A stretch of 64,000 bases of DNA from Desulfuromonas sp. AOP6 (GTDB lineage: Bacteria; Desulfobacterota; Desulfuromonadia; Desulfuromonadales; SZUA-540): positions 1,826,001 to 1,890,000 of the forward strand of contig NZ_AP022810.1 in NCBI RefSeq assembly GCF_009731355.2, given 5' to 3'. The translations under genes were made by a program, and so were the position numbers. Every line of letters starts with the position of its first letter. Positions within the stretch are counted from its first letter, which is position 1. The notes below the pieces were generated by a model. The model was not told the DNA's origin, made no database searches, and saw only the letters and a list, made by a program, of their open reading frames with translations. Shown here piece after piece: positions 16,410 to 28,262 of this stretch.

Positions 16410-17615
16410 GTGATGAAACCTTTAATCCGCCTGTCCGTTATTTTCGCCCTTCTTCTGGCCTTCGTTCCGGTCAGCGGTTTTGCAGCCAGCAACGAAGAGC
16501 TGGAGCGCCGCCTTGACCTGATCACCGAAGAACTGCAGAAACTCAAAAACGAATCGGCCGTGGAAGACGCCGAGTACAGCTCTACCTTCGGCTATGGGCC
16601 GGCAGCCTCCAAAGTGTACAAGCTCAACCAGGGCCTTTCCATCGGCGGCTATGGCGAAGGCCAGTTCAAAAATTACACCAGCGACAAGGGAGACAAAATC
16701 GATCAGGCGGATATGCTGCGCGCCATTCTTTATTTCGGCTACAAATTCACCGACAACATCATCCTGAACACGGAAATCGAAATTGAACACGCCGATGAGA
16801 TCTATGTCGAAATGGCCAGCCTCGATTTTCTGCTGCATGACAAGATCAACCTGCGGGGCGGACTTTTACTCGCGCCGGTGGGCCTCACCAACGAACTGCA
16901 CGAACCCACCCTTTTTCACGGCGTGGACCGCCCCCTGGTCGAGCGCCAGGTTATTCCTTCCACCTGGAGGGAGATGGGCGTCGGCGCCTTCGGTAGCCTG
17001 ACGGACAACATTGACTACAAACTCTATGTCATGAACGGTTTTGACGGGGCTGACTTTACCTCACAGGGATTGCGCGGCGGACGCCAGAAAGCCTCCCAGA
17101 CCAAGGCAGAAGACTGGGCCCTGGTGGGTCGCCTCGATTACGAACCGATCCTCGGTCTCACTATCGGTGGCAGCTTCTATCTGGGCGATTCGGGTCAGGG
17201 ACAGGTTGTCGACACCAGTAACCGTGAAGCCGATGTCTTCACAGAGATCTACGAAATTCACTCGCAGTACAAGGTCCGCGGCCTCGAACTCAAGGCTCTC
17301 GCCTCTCAGGTTAAAATCGATGATGCCGAGGCCATCGGCGCCGATGTTCCCGATGAGATCTTCGCCTACTACGGGGAGGCCGCCTACAATGTTCTGCCCC
17401 ACCTCTTCCGGGGCACCAGCCATTACCTCGCTCCTTTCGTGCGTTATGAGAATCTCGATTACGACGGCAACAACGAGGATGTAGAGCTGCTGGTGACGGG
17501 CCTCAGCTACAAGCCGATCCCCAACGTCGTTATCAAGGCCGATTACAGCAACTTCGACAAGAAAGACGGTGTCCGCGCCGACGAGCTCAACATCGGTTTC
17601 GGTTACATTTTCTAA
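16410..17615 (+). CDS. Outer-membrane porin (phosphate-selective porin O/P-like)
   Basis: Protein of 401 residues with an N-terminal signal peptide (cut after about residue 25, SGFAASNEEL). A short coiled-coil segment (ELERRLDLITEELQKL) of the type that anchors trimeric porins to the peptidoglycan follows. The rest is rich in alternating beta strands and ends in the C-terminal aromatic signature GFGYIF. The fold resembles OprP/OprO-type porins. The gene follows the Fur-type promoter and an SD-like GAGGAG, and it is itself followed by an intrinsic terminator. Iron regulation suggests uptake of an iron- or metal-related solute, but the substrate is unknown. Confidence 0.85.
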   Translation: MMKPLIRLSVIFALLLAFVPVSGFAASNEELERRLDLITEELQKLKNESAVEDAEYSSTFGYGPAASKVYKLNQGLSIGGYGEGQFKNYTSDKGDKIDQADMLRAILYFGYKFTDNIILNTEIEIEHADEIYVEMASLDFLLHDKINLRGGLLLAPVGLTNELHEPTLFHGVDRPLVERQVIPSTWREMGVGAFGSLTDNIDYKLYVMNGFDGADFTSQGLRGGRQKASQTKAEDWALVGRLDYEPILGLTIGGSFYLGDSGQGQVVDTSNREADVFTEIYEIHSQYKVRGLELKALASQVKIDDAEAIGADVPDEIFAYYGEAAYNVLPHLFRGTSHYLAPFVRYENLDYDGNNEDVELLVTGLSYKPIPNVVIKADYSNFDKKDGVRADELNIGFGYIF

Positions 17616-17631
17616 CCAACAGTTGTCATGT

Positions 17632-17669
17632 GGCCGGAGAGGGACAGCCTCCACCTCTCCGGCCTTTTT
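17632..17669 (+). terminator. Intrinsic terminator between porin and FMN-binding gene
   Basis: Perfect 11-bp GC-rich stem (17632-17642 with 17654-17664, GGCCGGAGAGG) with an 11-base loop, then TTTTT. It ends only about 15 bases before the start codon of the next gene, so downstream genes probably receive read-through only. Confidence 0.88.
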
Positions 17670-17683
17670 AGAGGATGCACCCT

Positions 17684-18223
17684 ATGAAAAAACGTATCGC
17701 TCCGCTATGGCTGGTTCTTCTTCTACTGGCACCCGATCTGTCTTTGGGCAAGGCTCTCATGTCCAAGTCCGAAGCTCTCAAGCTGGCCTTTCCCGAAGCC
17801 GAGCGGGTCGAGACAATCCATCTCTTTCTGTCGCCGGCAGAAATGGAACAGGTCAAAAAACTCTCCGGCGTTCTGCCTGATTCCCCCATCTTCACCTTCT
17901 ATGTGGGAAAGAAGGCTGAACAGACGACCGGCTATGCGGCCATCGAAGCCGGTGTCGTTCGCACCCTGCCGGAAACGGTGATGGTTGTTCTCAACACGGA
18001 TGGAACCGTTCGTTTTACGGAAATTCTGGCCTTTTTCGAACCACCGGAATACATGCCGGCCAAGCGCTGGCTTGACCAGTTCCGGAATATCCAGCTGTCT
18101 CCCGAACTGCGCGTGGGGGGTGGAATTCACGGTATCTCCGGGGCCACCCTGTCCGCCGAAGCGATCACCAGGCAGGTCAGGAAAATCACGGCTATGGGCT
18201 CCATCCTCTTGTCGGAGAAATAA
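17684..18223 (+). CDS. Exported FMN-binding-domain protein (covalent flavinylation motif)
   Basis: Protein of about 179 residues. The start at 17684 is preferred over the ATG at 17675 because the SD GAGG would be too close to the latter. It has a signal peptide (MKKRIAPLWLVLLLLAPDLS) and an FMN-binding domain whose key motif is HGISGATLSAEAIT near the C-terminus, where the Thr of SGAT is the expected site of covalent FMN attachment by ApbE. It therefore works on the outer side of the inner membrane as an electron carrier. A four-helix membrane protein follows 2 bases later. No apbE is present in the window. Confidence 0.85.
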   Translation: MKKRIAPLWLVLLLLAPDLSLGKALMSKSEALKLAFPEAERVETIHLFLSPAEMEQVKKLSGVLPDSPIFTFYVGKKAEQTTGYAAIEAGVVRTLPETVMVVLNTDGTVRFTEILAFFEPPEYMPAKRWLDQFRNIQLSPELRVGGGIHGISGATLSAEAITRQVRKITAMGSILLSEK

Positions 18224-18225
18224 CC

Positions 18226-18714
18226 ATGCGCGTAATGATGACCGGCCCCGGCCAGAGCCCCTTATCTAAAGTCATCCTGGCTTTTTTCTATATCTACTTT
18301 TTGCTGCACTGGGTCACCGGCATTCTGATGTTTCGGACCAAGCTTGGTTTCAACTATCAGAGTGTGGTGCGTTATTTTCTAGGCGATCCTGAACAGTTCA
18401 TGAACCCGCGCAGCTTTATTGGCCTGCTGGAAGTGACCCACTTTCACCTCTTCGCCATGGGCCTCTTTTTCGTGGTCTTCAGCCACCTGCTGCTCTTTAG
18501 TCCCCTTGGGGAGCCTATCAAAACTATACTGATCTGGCTGCTGGGGCTGAGCCTGCTGCTGGACATCGTCACCCCCTGGCTGATTCGTTATGTCGCCGCC
18601 CCCTTTGCCTGGCTGAAACTCGGGTCCTTCTGGCTGCTGCAGGGGGTCTCGCTGGTGTTGCTCATCGGTCTGCTGGCGGCCCTGTTCCGAAAGCGGACGC
18701 CTCCCATTGGTTGA
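18226..18714 (+). CDS. Four-helix membrane protein with conserved His residues, partner of the FMN-binding protein
   Basis: Protein of 162 residues with about four membrane helices. His residues within or at helices (LLHWVTG near 30 and EVTHFHLFAMG near 70, SHLLLF near 86) could bind heme b, but this is inference. No database family is recognised with certainty. It starts 2 bases after the FMN-binding gene, so the two are co-translated. The pair looks like a transmembrane electron-transfer unit feeding the exported flavoprotein. Alternative starts at 18235 and 18238 exist. Confidence 0.72.
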   Translation: MRVMMTGPGQSPLSKVILAFFYIYFLLHWVTGILMFRTKLGFNYQSVVRYFLGDPEQFMNPRSFIGLLEVTHFHLFAMGLFFVVFSHLLLFSPLGEPIKTILIWLLGLSLLLDIVTPWLIRYVAAPFAWLKLGSFWLLQGVSLVLLIGLLAALFRKRTPPIG

Positions 18715-18795
18715 CGCTTCCGGTGCGGCATGTTAATCCTTTGGACACGTCGAAACGAGTCTCTCGTCGACAGTCTGCCGAACCCATCACGCTGA

Positions 18796-19767
18796 ATGAG
18801 GATGGAGATGAACCGACACGAACAGACCGCCGAGCGCCTGGCGCACTCCCACGAATTCACCAACATCAATCCGGGCAATGAGCGGCGCACCCTCTGGGTC
18901 ATTCTGCTGACCCTGGCCACCATGGCGGTCGAGATTGTGGCCGGCCATCTGACGGGGTCGATGGCCCTGCTGGCCGATGGCTGGCACATGGGCACCCACG
19001 CCTTCGCTCTGGGGATCACCTACGCCGCCTATCGATTGGCCCGACAGCACCGCGACTCCGATTATTTCTCCTTCGGCACCGGCAAGTTCGGCGTGCTGGC
19101 GGGCTACACCAGCGCTCTGTTTCTGGGACTGGCCGGCCTCTGGATGATCGTCGAATCTGTCCAGCGCCTGCTGAACCCCGTGACCATCGCCTTCAATGAA
19201 GCGATCGGGGTCACGCTGCTCGGTCTGATCGTCAACCTCGCCAGCGTCATGATTCTGCATACGGCCGAAGAGGGCCATCCCCACGACCATCACGATCATC
19301 CTCATGACGGCCAGCACGACCATAGCTATCGGGCCGCCTACCTGCACGTCATCGCCGATGCCCTCACCTCCATCTTCGCCCTGGTGGCTCTGCTGACCGG
19401 GCGCTTTCTGGGCTGGACGGTTCTCGATCCCGTTATGGGCATCGTCGGTGGCCTGCTCATCAGCCGCTGGGCCTACCAGCTTATCAAGACAACCGCCGTG
19501 ATTCTCCTCGATGGGGGCGTCACGGCAACCTTAACAACCCGAGCCAGGGAACTGATTGAAGCAGACCAGGAAAGCCGCGTCATCGACCTGCACCTCTGGC
19601 CCATCGGCTCCCGGGACATCGCCTTGGTCGCCTCCGTCGTCACCGGCTGCGGTCACACCTCTGAGGACTATCAGAATCGCTTGAAAGCCCTGCCCCATGT
19701 CACTCACGTGAGTGTCGAGGTGCATCCATGCGATGACCCGGACTGCTCCTGCTCACCCCCTGCGTAA
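18796..19767 (+). CDS. Cation diffusion facilitator (DmeF-like) metal efflux transporter
   Basis: CDF transporter of about 320 residues. The N-terminus has HSHEFTNINPGNERRT, characteristic of DmeF-type proteins, and the membrane part has the metal-site motifs ADGWHMGTHA and HVIADALTS. A His-rich cytoplasmic loop (HPHDHHDHPHDGQHDHS) lies between helices four and five, and the C-terminal domain is cytoplasmic. It exports divalent metals such as Co, Ni, Zn or Fe in exchange for protons. Three in-frame ATGs (18796, 18802, 18808) leave the start uncertain. It is the last gene of the iron-linked group and is followed by a bidirectional terminator. Confidence 0.92.
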   Translation: MRMEMNRHEQTAERLAHSHEFTNINPGNERRTLWVILLTLATMAVEIVAGHLTGSMALLADGWHMGTHAFALGITYAAYRLARQHRDSDYFSFGTGKFGVLAGYTSALFLGLAGLWMIVESVQRLLNPVTIAFNEAIGVTLLGLIVNLASVMILHTAEEGHPHDHHDHPHDGQHDHSYRAAYLHVIADALTSIFALVALLTGRFLGWTVLDPVMGIVGGLLISRWAYQLIKTTAVILLDGGVTATLTTRARELIEADQESRVIDLHLWPIGSRDIALVASVVTGCGHTSEDYQNRLKALPHVTHVSVEVHPCDDPDCSCSPPA

Positions 19768-19770
19768 ACA

Positions 19771-19811
19771 CAAGAAAGGGCCGCCTCTCAAAAAGAAGCG
19801 GCCCTTTCTTG
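19771..19811. terminator. Bidirectional intrinsic terminator between CDF transporter and dcuB
   Basis: A perfect inverted repeat (AAGAAAGGGCCGC at 19772-19784 with its complement at 19798-19810) with a 13-base loop lies between convergent genes. A/T-rich arms give a terminating tract on both strands. Confidence 0.85.
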
Positions 19812-19839
19812 TCGACATGGCGTCCTGCTGACGACTCTG

Positions 19840-21165
19840 TCAGATCAGCATTATCGCCAGACCGTAGCCGACAATACAGGCCGTCACCACCGCGAAAAAC
19901 CCTGGCATCATAAAACTGTGGTTGAAGTAGAATTTGCCGATCTTCGTCGTCCCCGAAATATCGAAGTTGATGGTGGCAATATCCGAGGGATAGTTGGGGA
20001 TGAAAAAGTAGCCGTAGCTCGAAGGCATGATGGCGATGAGCAGGGCCGGCGACAGCCCCAGCGCCAGCCCTACCGGCAGCATCATGATGCAGGTCGCGGC
20101 CTGGCTGTTGATGACGACGGAGACGGCAAACATGGCCAGGGCAAAGGTCCAGGGGAAGTTGTTGACCATTTCGGTGATGCCTGCCTTGAAGCTGGGCATG
20201 GCGAACTGGAAATAGGTGTCGCTCATCCAGGCGATACCGAAGATGGCAATCGCCGCCACCATCCCCTGCTTGAAAACAACGCCGTCGGAAACCTTGGCGG
20301 CCTTGATCCGGGTCACCAGCAGTATGATGCCACCAAAGGCGAGCATCATCATCTGGATAATGACATCCATTTTGATCGGTTTGCCGCCAGGCTGCAGGGT
20401 GCGGATTTCCGGCACCATGGCAATGATAACGATAGAGACCAGGGCCAACAGGAAGAGCAGCACCGAATTACGGGCGGCGGCAGGGAGCTTTTCCCCGAGG
20501 GTCGTGGCGGCGCTCGCCTTGATTTCAGCCCCCCAATGGGGATCCTGGAGGCGGCGCTGGTACTCGGGATCCTTGTCCAACTCGACCCCGCGACGCATGC
20601 TGTAGGCCACCATGGCGAGCAAACCGATGAAGGTCGCCGGAATGGTCACCCCGAGGATGGAGAGCAGCGTGAGGTCGGGAGCCAGACCGGAGAGTTGGGT
20701 CAGGTAAAAGACGACCGCGGCCGAAATGGGACTGGCGGTGATGCCGAGCTGCGAGGCGACGGAGGCGGCCGCCATGGGGCGTTCCGGCCGAATGCCGTTT
20801 TTCAGGGCGACATCGCCGATGATCGGCATGATGGAATAAACAGCGTGGCCGGTGCCGAGCATGACCGTCATGGTGTAGGTGACCAGGGGGCCAAGCAGGG
20901 TGATGAGTTTGGGCCGCGAACGCAGCAGTCGCTCGGCAATCTGCAGCATGTAGCGCAGCCCACCGGCGGCTTCCAGCACCGAGGCGCAGGTGACGACGGC
21001 CAGAATGATAAGCATGACGGTGATAGGCGGGCTGGTCGGCGGCATCTTGAAGACGAAGACTTCGATGGCCAGGCCGATGCCGGAAACCACCCCCAGCCCC
21101 ATGCCGCCGAAACGGCTGCCGATGTAGAGCATCATCAGCAGAAAGAGAAATTGAATGTAGAGCAT
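19840..21165 (-). CDS. dcuB: Anaerobic C4-dicarboxylate transporter of the Dcu family
   Basis: Membrane protein of 441 residues from the start at 21165, selected because AAGGAGAAGG is just upstream; a longer frame from 21249 lacks a good ribosome site. Its many hydrophobic helices, with the conserved N-terminus MLYIQFLFLLMMLYIGSR and the segments 'GTGHAVYSIMPIIGDVA' and SQLGITASPISAA, match DcuA/DcuB. These exchange fumarate or aspartate for succinate during anaerobic growth. A DcuS/DcuR-like two-component pair lies immediately upstream, which favours the regulated DcuB type. Confidence 0.93.
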   Translation of the reverse strand: MLYIQFLFLLMMLYIGSRFGGMGLGVVSGIGLAIEVFVFKMPPTSPPITVMLIILAVVTCASVLEAAGGLRYMLQIAERLLRSRPKLITLLGPLVTYTMTVMLGTGHAVYSIMPIIGDVALKNGIRPERPMAAASVASQLGITASPISAAVVFYLTQLSGLAPDLTLLSILGVTIPATFIGLLAMVAYSMRRGVELDKDPEYQRRLQDPHWGAEIKASAATTLGEKLPAAARNSVLLFLLALVSIVIIAMVPEIRTLQPGGKPIKMDVIIQMMMLAFGGIILLVTRIKAAKVSDGVVFKQGMVAAIAIFGIAWMSDTYFQFAMPSFKAGITEMVNNFPWTFALAMFAVSVVINSQAATCIMMLPVGLALGLSPALLIAIMPSSYGYFFIPNYPSDIATINFDISGTTKIGKFYFNHSFMMPGFFAVVTACIVGYGLAIMLI

Positions 21166-21291
21166 GGACCTTCTCCTTGGCTTGGGAGGGTGCCGGGAAG
21201 TTCGCGCCAATCCGCGTTCTCCCCGTTTTTCACCCTCGATACTGCTCAAGGATAGATCCAGGACAAATTCGTGTAAATATTTGGATTTTAA

Positions 21292-21308
21292 AAAGAATTT
21301 ATTTCTTT
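21292..21308. promoter_or_regulatory. Short palindrome in the dcuB upstream region
   Basis: A perfect 6-bp inverted repeat AAAGAA-N5-TTCTTT sits in the 190-base A/T-rich gap between the regulator gene and dcuB. It could be the site of the DcuR-like regulator. Identification is by position only. Confidence 0.3.
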
Positions 21309-21354
21309 ACGAGCATTTTGTGCATTGTGTTCAACGCGCTGTCCGTTCGGGTCT

Positions 21355-22053
21355 TCAGCGGCTGCGCACATAGCGGCGTTCGGGCCGGCCCACCACACCG
21401 TAGATGAGATCGGCTTTGAGATAACCTTCCGTGATAAGAAACTCCAGATAGCGGCGGGCGGTGGAACGGCTGGCGCCGATGCGCTGACCGACCTCGTCGG
21501 CGCTGAGGTCAGCGACCGCAGGATCGTCGAAGACCTGCCGCACCTTTTTCAAGGTCAGCGGATCGATGCCCTTGGGGGTCATATCGACATCGGGCTCGGT
21601 CGTTTTGAGGGCCGACGAATGCAACAACCGGTCGATTTCCTGCTGTTCCAGATCGTCATCCGAATCGAGGCGCAGCCGGTAACGGCGAAATTTTTCGAGT
21701 GCCTCCTGAAAACGAGGGAAATACACAGGCTTGACGATATAATCGAAAATGCCGCCGCGCAGGGCCTCCTGCAGAGAGGCCATCTCGCGGGCGGCCGTAA
21801 TGAGGATGACATCGCTGGGGGCCTCGACCTTCCGCATACGGCGCAGCAGATCCAGCCCATGGCCTTCCGGAAAGAACAGATCGAGCAGAACCAGATCCGG
21901 TCCGAGCACCTCCACCATCTCCTCGCCGTCGGCCAGCGTGTTGGCCACCGCCACCACCTCGAAGCCGGGGACTTTTTCCACGAAGCGCCGGTGCAGTTCG
22001 GAAATACGCGGATCATCCTCGACGATGAGCACCCTGAGCGTTGTACCGGTCAT
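21355..22053 (-). CDS. Response regulator, CitB/DcuR family
   Basis: Protein of 232 residues: an N-terminal receiver domain with acidic residues EDD at 12-14, phosphoacceptor D58 (LVLLDLFFPEGHG) and the conserved Lys in YIVKPVYF, then a C-terminal helix-turn-helix (ASRSTARRYLEFL). The arrangement and the motif PEGHGLDLLR match DcuR/CitB/DpiA regulators of dicarboxylate and citrate use. Its ATG overlaps the stop of the kinase gene by 4 bases. It lies upstream of dcuB on the same strand, so it most likely controls that gene. Confidence 0.92.
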   Translation of the reverse strand: MTGTTLRVLIVEDDPRISELHRRFVEKVPGFEVVAVANTLADGEEMVEVLGPDLVLLDLFFPEGHGLDLLRRMRKVEAPSDVILITAAREMASLQEALRGGIFDYIVKPVYFPRFQEALEKFRRYRLRLDSDDDLEQQEIDRLLHSSALKTTEPDVDMTPKGIDPLTLKKVRQVFDDPAVADLSADEVGQRIGASRSTARRYLEFLITEGYLKADLIYGVVGRPERRYVRSR

Positions 22054-23690
22054 CCTACTTCCTCCTTGCCAGCCTTGGGTATGCTGACTGTAAAGAGCGC
22101 GCCGCCCAGTTCTCCCTGCCCGTAGGTGATGCTGCCTCCCAACGCCGTCACCGCCTGGCGCAGCAGGTACAGGCCGAACCCGCGCCCGGCCTGACCCTTG
22201 GTCGTCACCCCCTTGTCAAAGAGGGTTTCGGCCACCTCCGGGAACACCCCCGGCCCCGAATCCTCAACTTCGAGAATAAGGTCATCCCCCAGATCAGTCA
22301 GAATCAGGCGTACCTCCCAGGGCCGGTCGCCGATGCGAACCGCCTCAAAGGCATTGTCCAGCAGGTTGCCGAGAATGGTGACCAGGTGCTGACGGTCGAT
22401 AGGAGCAGGCACATCGGCCAGCGAGCTGTCGGGATCCAGGGAGAGATGGACTTTGAGCTCCCGGGCCCGGTTGAACTTGCCGAGAATGAGTCCCGCCACC
22501 ACCGGGTCCGGTACCGCCTTGGTCAGGGTGCGGATCAACTCCTCGTAGCCGCTGGCCTCCGTCATGATGAGATCCAGCGCCTCCTGCTGGGCACCAATCT
22601 GCAGCAGACCCGCGATGGTGTGCAGCTTGTTGGAGTATTCGTGGCTCTGGGAGCGCAGCAGCTCGGAGTATTCCTGCATCTGCGACAGCTCACGCCCGAG
22701 ACGGTCGAGTTCATCCTTGGGCCGGAAACTCGCCACCGCCCCCCGGGGCGGGCCACTGAAGGGCGCCACGTTGACAATCATGGTCCGCCCCTTGAGCAGC
22801 ATCTCCCGGTCAAGCACGCTCTGGCCCCCGGTCAGCATCTTTTCCAGTTCGGGATTGGTGCATGCCTCAGCCAGCCGGCGGCCGCGCAGGTTGTCAGCCC
22901 CTTCCTGGCCGAGGTAGCGGCGCGCCGCCTGGTTGACCAAGGTCAGCTGCCCTTCTCCGTCCACGGCCACCACCCCTTCGCGGATGGTGCCGATAATGGC
23001 GTTGCGCTCCTGGTACAGGGCAGCGATTTCGTGGGGTTCAAGGCCAAAAATAGCACTCTTGAGCCCACGGGCGATAAGAGCGGCGCCAAAGACGCCGAAC
23101 AGCAGAACGATGGCAATGTAGCCGTAAATCTGCCGCTGCTGAGCCCTGACCGTGACGTCGATGTCACGCAACAGATAGCCGACGGCCACAAAGCCGATGA
23201 CGTCCTGATTGTCGCCGCGTAAGGGCACAATGCCGCGCAGCGATTCGCCCAGCGTGCCGACAGCCCGGGAGACATAGGCACGCCCTTCCTGCAGGGCCGG
23301 CCCCAGATCCCCACCGACAAAAGGATGACCGATCCGCGAGGGGTCCGGATGGGAATAGCGGATGCCGCGGCTGTCGCCGATCACCACGTATTGCGACCCC
23401 GTCGCCTGCCGGATCTTTTCGGCCACGGCCTGCGTCCGAGCAGAATCCCGGGCGAGAAGGCCTTCCAGAACTTCCGGATCGTAGGAAACGGCATGGGCGA
23501 CATCGAGGGCTTTGGCGCCGATCTCATCCAACAGGCTGTGGCGAAGAAAGTCGGAAAAGAGCGCCCCGACCAGGCTGACCAGAATAACCAGCAGGCCGGT
23601 GACCAGCAGGCTGAGCTTCAGCTGCAGGCTCCTGGGGAGAAGGCGGTCGATCCGTTCCAGCAAGGAGGTTTGGTTCGGGTCAATATCCAT
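22050..23690 (-). CDS. Sensor histidine kinase, DcuS/CitA family
   Basis: Protein of about 546 residues when started at 23690, where GAGGGA lies upstream; the longer frame from 23846 runs into the neighbouring gene. Layout: one membrane helix (about 23-45), a periplasmic PDC/PAS sensor domain with YVVIGDSRGIRYSHPD, second helix, cytoplasmic PAS, then the H-box RSQSHEYSNKLHTIAGLLQ and the ATPase domain (DSGPGV, GRGFGLYLLR). This is the typical design of sensors for fumarate, malate or citrate. The response regulator gene overlaps its end, and dcuB follows, giving a clear functional link. Confidence 0.93.
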   Translation of the reverse strand: MDIDPNQTSLLERIDRLLPRSLQLKLSLLVTGLLVILVSLVGALFSDFLRHSLLDEIGAKALDVAHAVSYDPEVLEGLLARDSARTQAVAEKIRQATGSQYVVIGDSRGIRYSHPDPSRIGHPFVGGDLGPALQEGRAYVSRAVGTLGESLRGIVPLRGDNQDVIGFVAVGYLLRDIDVTVRAQQRQIYGYIAIVLLFGVFGAALIARGLKSAIFGLEPHEIAALYQERNAIIGTIREGVVAVDGEGQLTLVNQAARRYLGQEGADNLRGRRLAEACTNPELEKMLTGGQSVLDREMLLKGRTMIVNVAPFSGPPRGAVASFRPKDELDRLGRELSQMQEYSELLRSQSHEYSNKLHTIAGLLQIGAQQEALDLIMTEASGYEELIRTLTKAVPDPVVAGLILGKFNRARELKVHLSLDPDSSLADVPAPIDRQHLVTILGNLLDNAFEAVRIGDRPWEVRLILTDLGDDLILEVEDSGPGVFPEVAETLFDKGVTTKGQAGRGFGLYLLRQAVTALGGSITYGQGELGGALFTVSIPKAGKEEVG

Positions 23691-23745
23691 GGTGGTCCCT
23701 CTTCGTTTTCTGGACACCTTCGGGTCAGCGATGGTCTGACGGTTC

Positions 23746-24708
<963 letters not shown>

Positions 24709-24711
24709 GTT

Positions 24712-25380
24712 CTATCCTCCACTCTCCTGTTGAGATGTCTCGGCCAGCAAATCCTGCGGCCGCTGAGCAAAGGTCGCCACTCCCCAGGTGTTGTAGGACG
24801 CGAGTCCCCAACCAGAGACATAAGCGGCCTGCATCTCGCGAACAACAAAACCGCCCTCTTCTATAAGCGCGGGGATATCGCGGTTCAGATGACAACCGCC
24901 CCCGAGGCATCGCCAGGCCGGTGCCAGACGGTTCTGCCAGCGGCGGATGCGTGCATCAGGAGCCAGGCCATGTTCGCAGAAAACAAGTTCGCCATCCGGT
25001 TTGAGCACGCGCCCTATCTCCCGCAAGGCCTGCTGCACGTCGACGATGGTGCACAGGGTATAGGTCACCAGCACCGTATCGACACTTGCCGATTCCAGTG
25101 GAATATCTTCGCAGGGCAGCTCGATGAACTCCACTGGAAAATTCACCGCCCGCGCCTTCAGTTCCGCTTTCTTCACCATCTCGGGTGAAGGATCGAGCGC
25201 CCAGAGCTTGCTCACCTGGGCGGCATCGTAATAAGGAAGATTCAGGCCCGTCCCGATGCCCACTTCCAGAACCTCTCCCCGGGCCAGCGGCACCACTTTC
25301 TCGCGCAGCAGCATGGCAGGCTTCAGGCTGCAGGCAAAGTGAACGAGATTCGGCAGAATGTGTTTGTTGTAGAGCTTCAT
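24712..25380 (-). CDS. Class I SAM-dependent methyltransferase
   Basis: About 222 residues from the ATG at 25380; a longer frame begins at 25446 without support. SAM motif I is VLEVGIGTGLNLPYY, the acidic post-motif is LDPSPEMVKKAE, and motif IV/V regions are TLCTIVDVQQALREIGRVLKP with FCEHG. The pattern resembles UbiE/METTL7-like enzymes, which methylate small molecules, thiols or lipids. A Cys-His segment GGGCHLNRD occurs in the C-terminal part, as in the thiol methyltransferase-like branch. The substrate is unknown. It precedes the DUF808 gene in a likely operon. Confidence 0.83.
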   Translation of the reverse strand: MKLYNKHILPNLVHFACSLKPAMLLREKVVPLARGEVLEVGIGTGLNLPYYDAAQVSKLWALDPSPEMVKKAELKARAVNFPVEFIELPCEDIPLESASVDTVLVTYTLCTIVDVQQALREIGRVLKPDGELVFCEHGLAPDARIRRWQNRLAPAWRCLGGGCHLNRDIPALIEEGGFVVREMQAAYVSGWGLASYNTWGVATFAQRPQDLLAETSQQESGG

Positions 25381-27547
<2,167 letters not shown>

Positions 27548-27576
27548 GGCGGATTCCTTCAAAGGAAGGGCAAGTC

Positions 27577-27924
27577 GTGGCAGATGAATCGGACAAATCA
27601 AAACTCAATCAGCAGTTCCGGCGCAAGGTCGAAGAGAGCCAGAAGCGCAAAATACGGGCCCGCCGGCAGGGAGACCAGGGCGTCTGGTTTGGACTCGGTA
27701 TGTTCGGCCTGGTGGGATGGTCCGTCGCGATCCCTGTTCTGGCCGCGATCGCCCTCGGGATATGGATCGATTCCCGGATTCAAAGCCGTTACTCCTGGAC
27801 CCTGATGCTGCTGCTGACAGGTATCATCGTCGGCTGCCTGAACGCCTGGTTCTGGATTTCAAGAGAGCGCAAGAACATCGAAGAGGCGTATCACCGGGAA
27901 CGCCGGGACGAGGATGACTCATGA
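27577..27924 (+). CDS. atpQ: N-ATPase AtpQ (AtpI-like) membrane subunit
   Basis: Protein of 115 residues with GTG start, preceded by AAAGGAAGGG. The N-terminal 40 residues are strongly charged. Two membrane helices follow (GWSVAIPVLAAIALGIWID and WTLMLLLTGIIVGCLNAWFW), then a charged tail. The position after epsilon and the two-helix AtpI-like form identify it as AtpQ, one of the two N-ATPase-specific small proteins thought to help c-ring assembly or Mg2+/Ca2+ handling. The next gene overlaps its end by 4 bases. Confidence 0.87.
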   Translation: MADESDKSKLNQQFRRKVEESQKRKIRARRQGDQGVWFGLGMFGLVGWSVAIPVLAAIALGIWIDSRIQSRYSWTLMLLLTGIIVGCLNAWFWISRERKNIEEAYHRERRDEDDS

Positions 27925-28229
27925 TGGAACAGATACAGATCGAATGGTGGCAACTGACCTGTGCCCTGGCTGCCGGGGCCTTCATGGGGTTTTTCTATTT
28001 CGGCGGACTGTGGCTGACCCTGGTGCGCATTCCCGCAAGCAGCAGGCCGCGGCTGCTGCTTGGAGGTAGTTTCCTGCTGCGACTCACCCTGACGCTCACA
28101 GGCTTCTACCTTCTCCTCCCCTGGGGAGGGCTGTCGCTGCTTCTGGCCATGGGCGGGCTGATTATGACGCGACAGGTTTTACTCAAGATCAAGGGGATTG
28201 GGGTCGCCAGCAGGGTCAGCACCCCTTGA
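27921..28229 (+). CDS. atpR: N-ATPase AtpR membrane subunit
   Basis: Small hydrophobic protein of 102 residues with three predicted helices: WWQLTCALAAGAFMGFFYFG, a second containing the charged stretch GSFLLRLTLTLTGFYLL, and a third GLSLLLAMGGLIMTRQ. An Arg within the second helix is typical of AtpR and has been suggested to face the c-ring carboxylate. It overlaps AtpQ by 4 bases and precedes subunit a. Its presence, with AtpQ, is the marker that distinguishes N-ATPases from ordinary F-ATPases. Confidence 0.87.
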   Translation: MMEQIQIEWWQLTCALAAGAFMGFFYFGGLWLTLVRIPASSRPRLLLGGSFLLRLTLTLTGFYLLLPWGGLSLLLAMGGLIMTRQVLLKIKGIGVASRVSTP

Positions 28230-28262
28230 ACGGTGGCCGAACAATATCTGACGGGAGATGAC

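Noticed and set aside
19918-21255. Long plus-strand frame of 445 codons opposite dcuB
   Set aside because: The protein is rich in His, Asp, Gly and Gln with no motif; the real gene is the transporter on the other strand.
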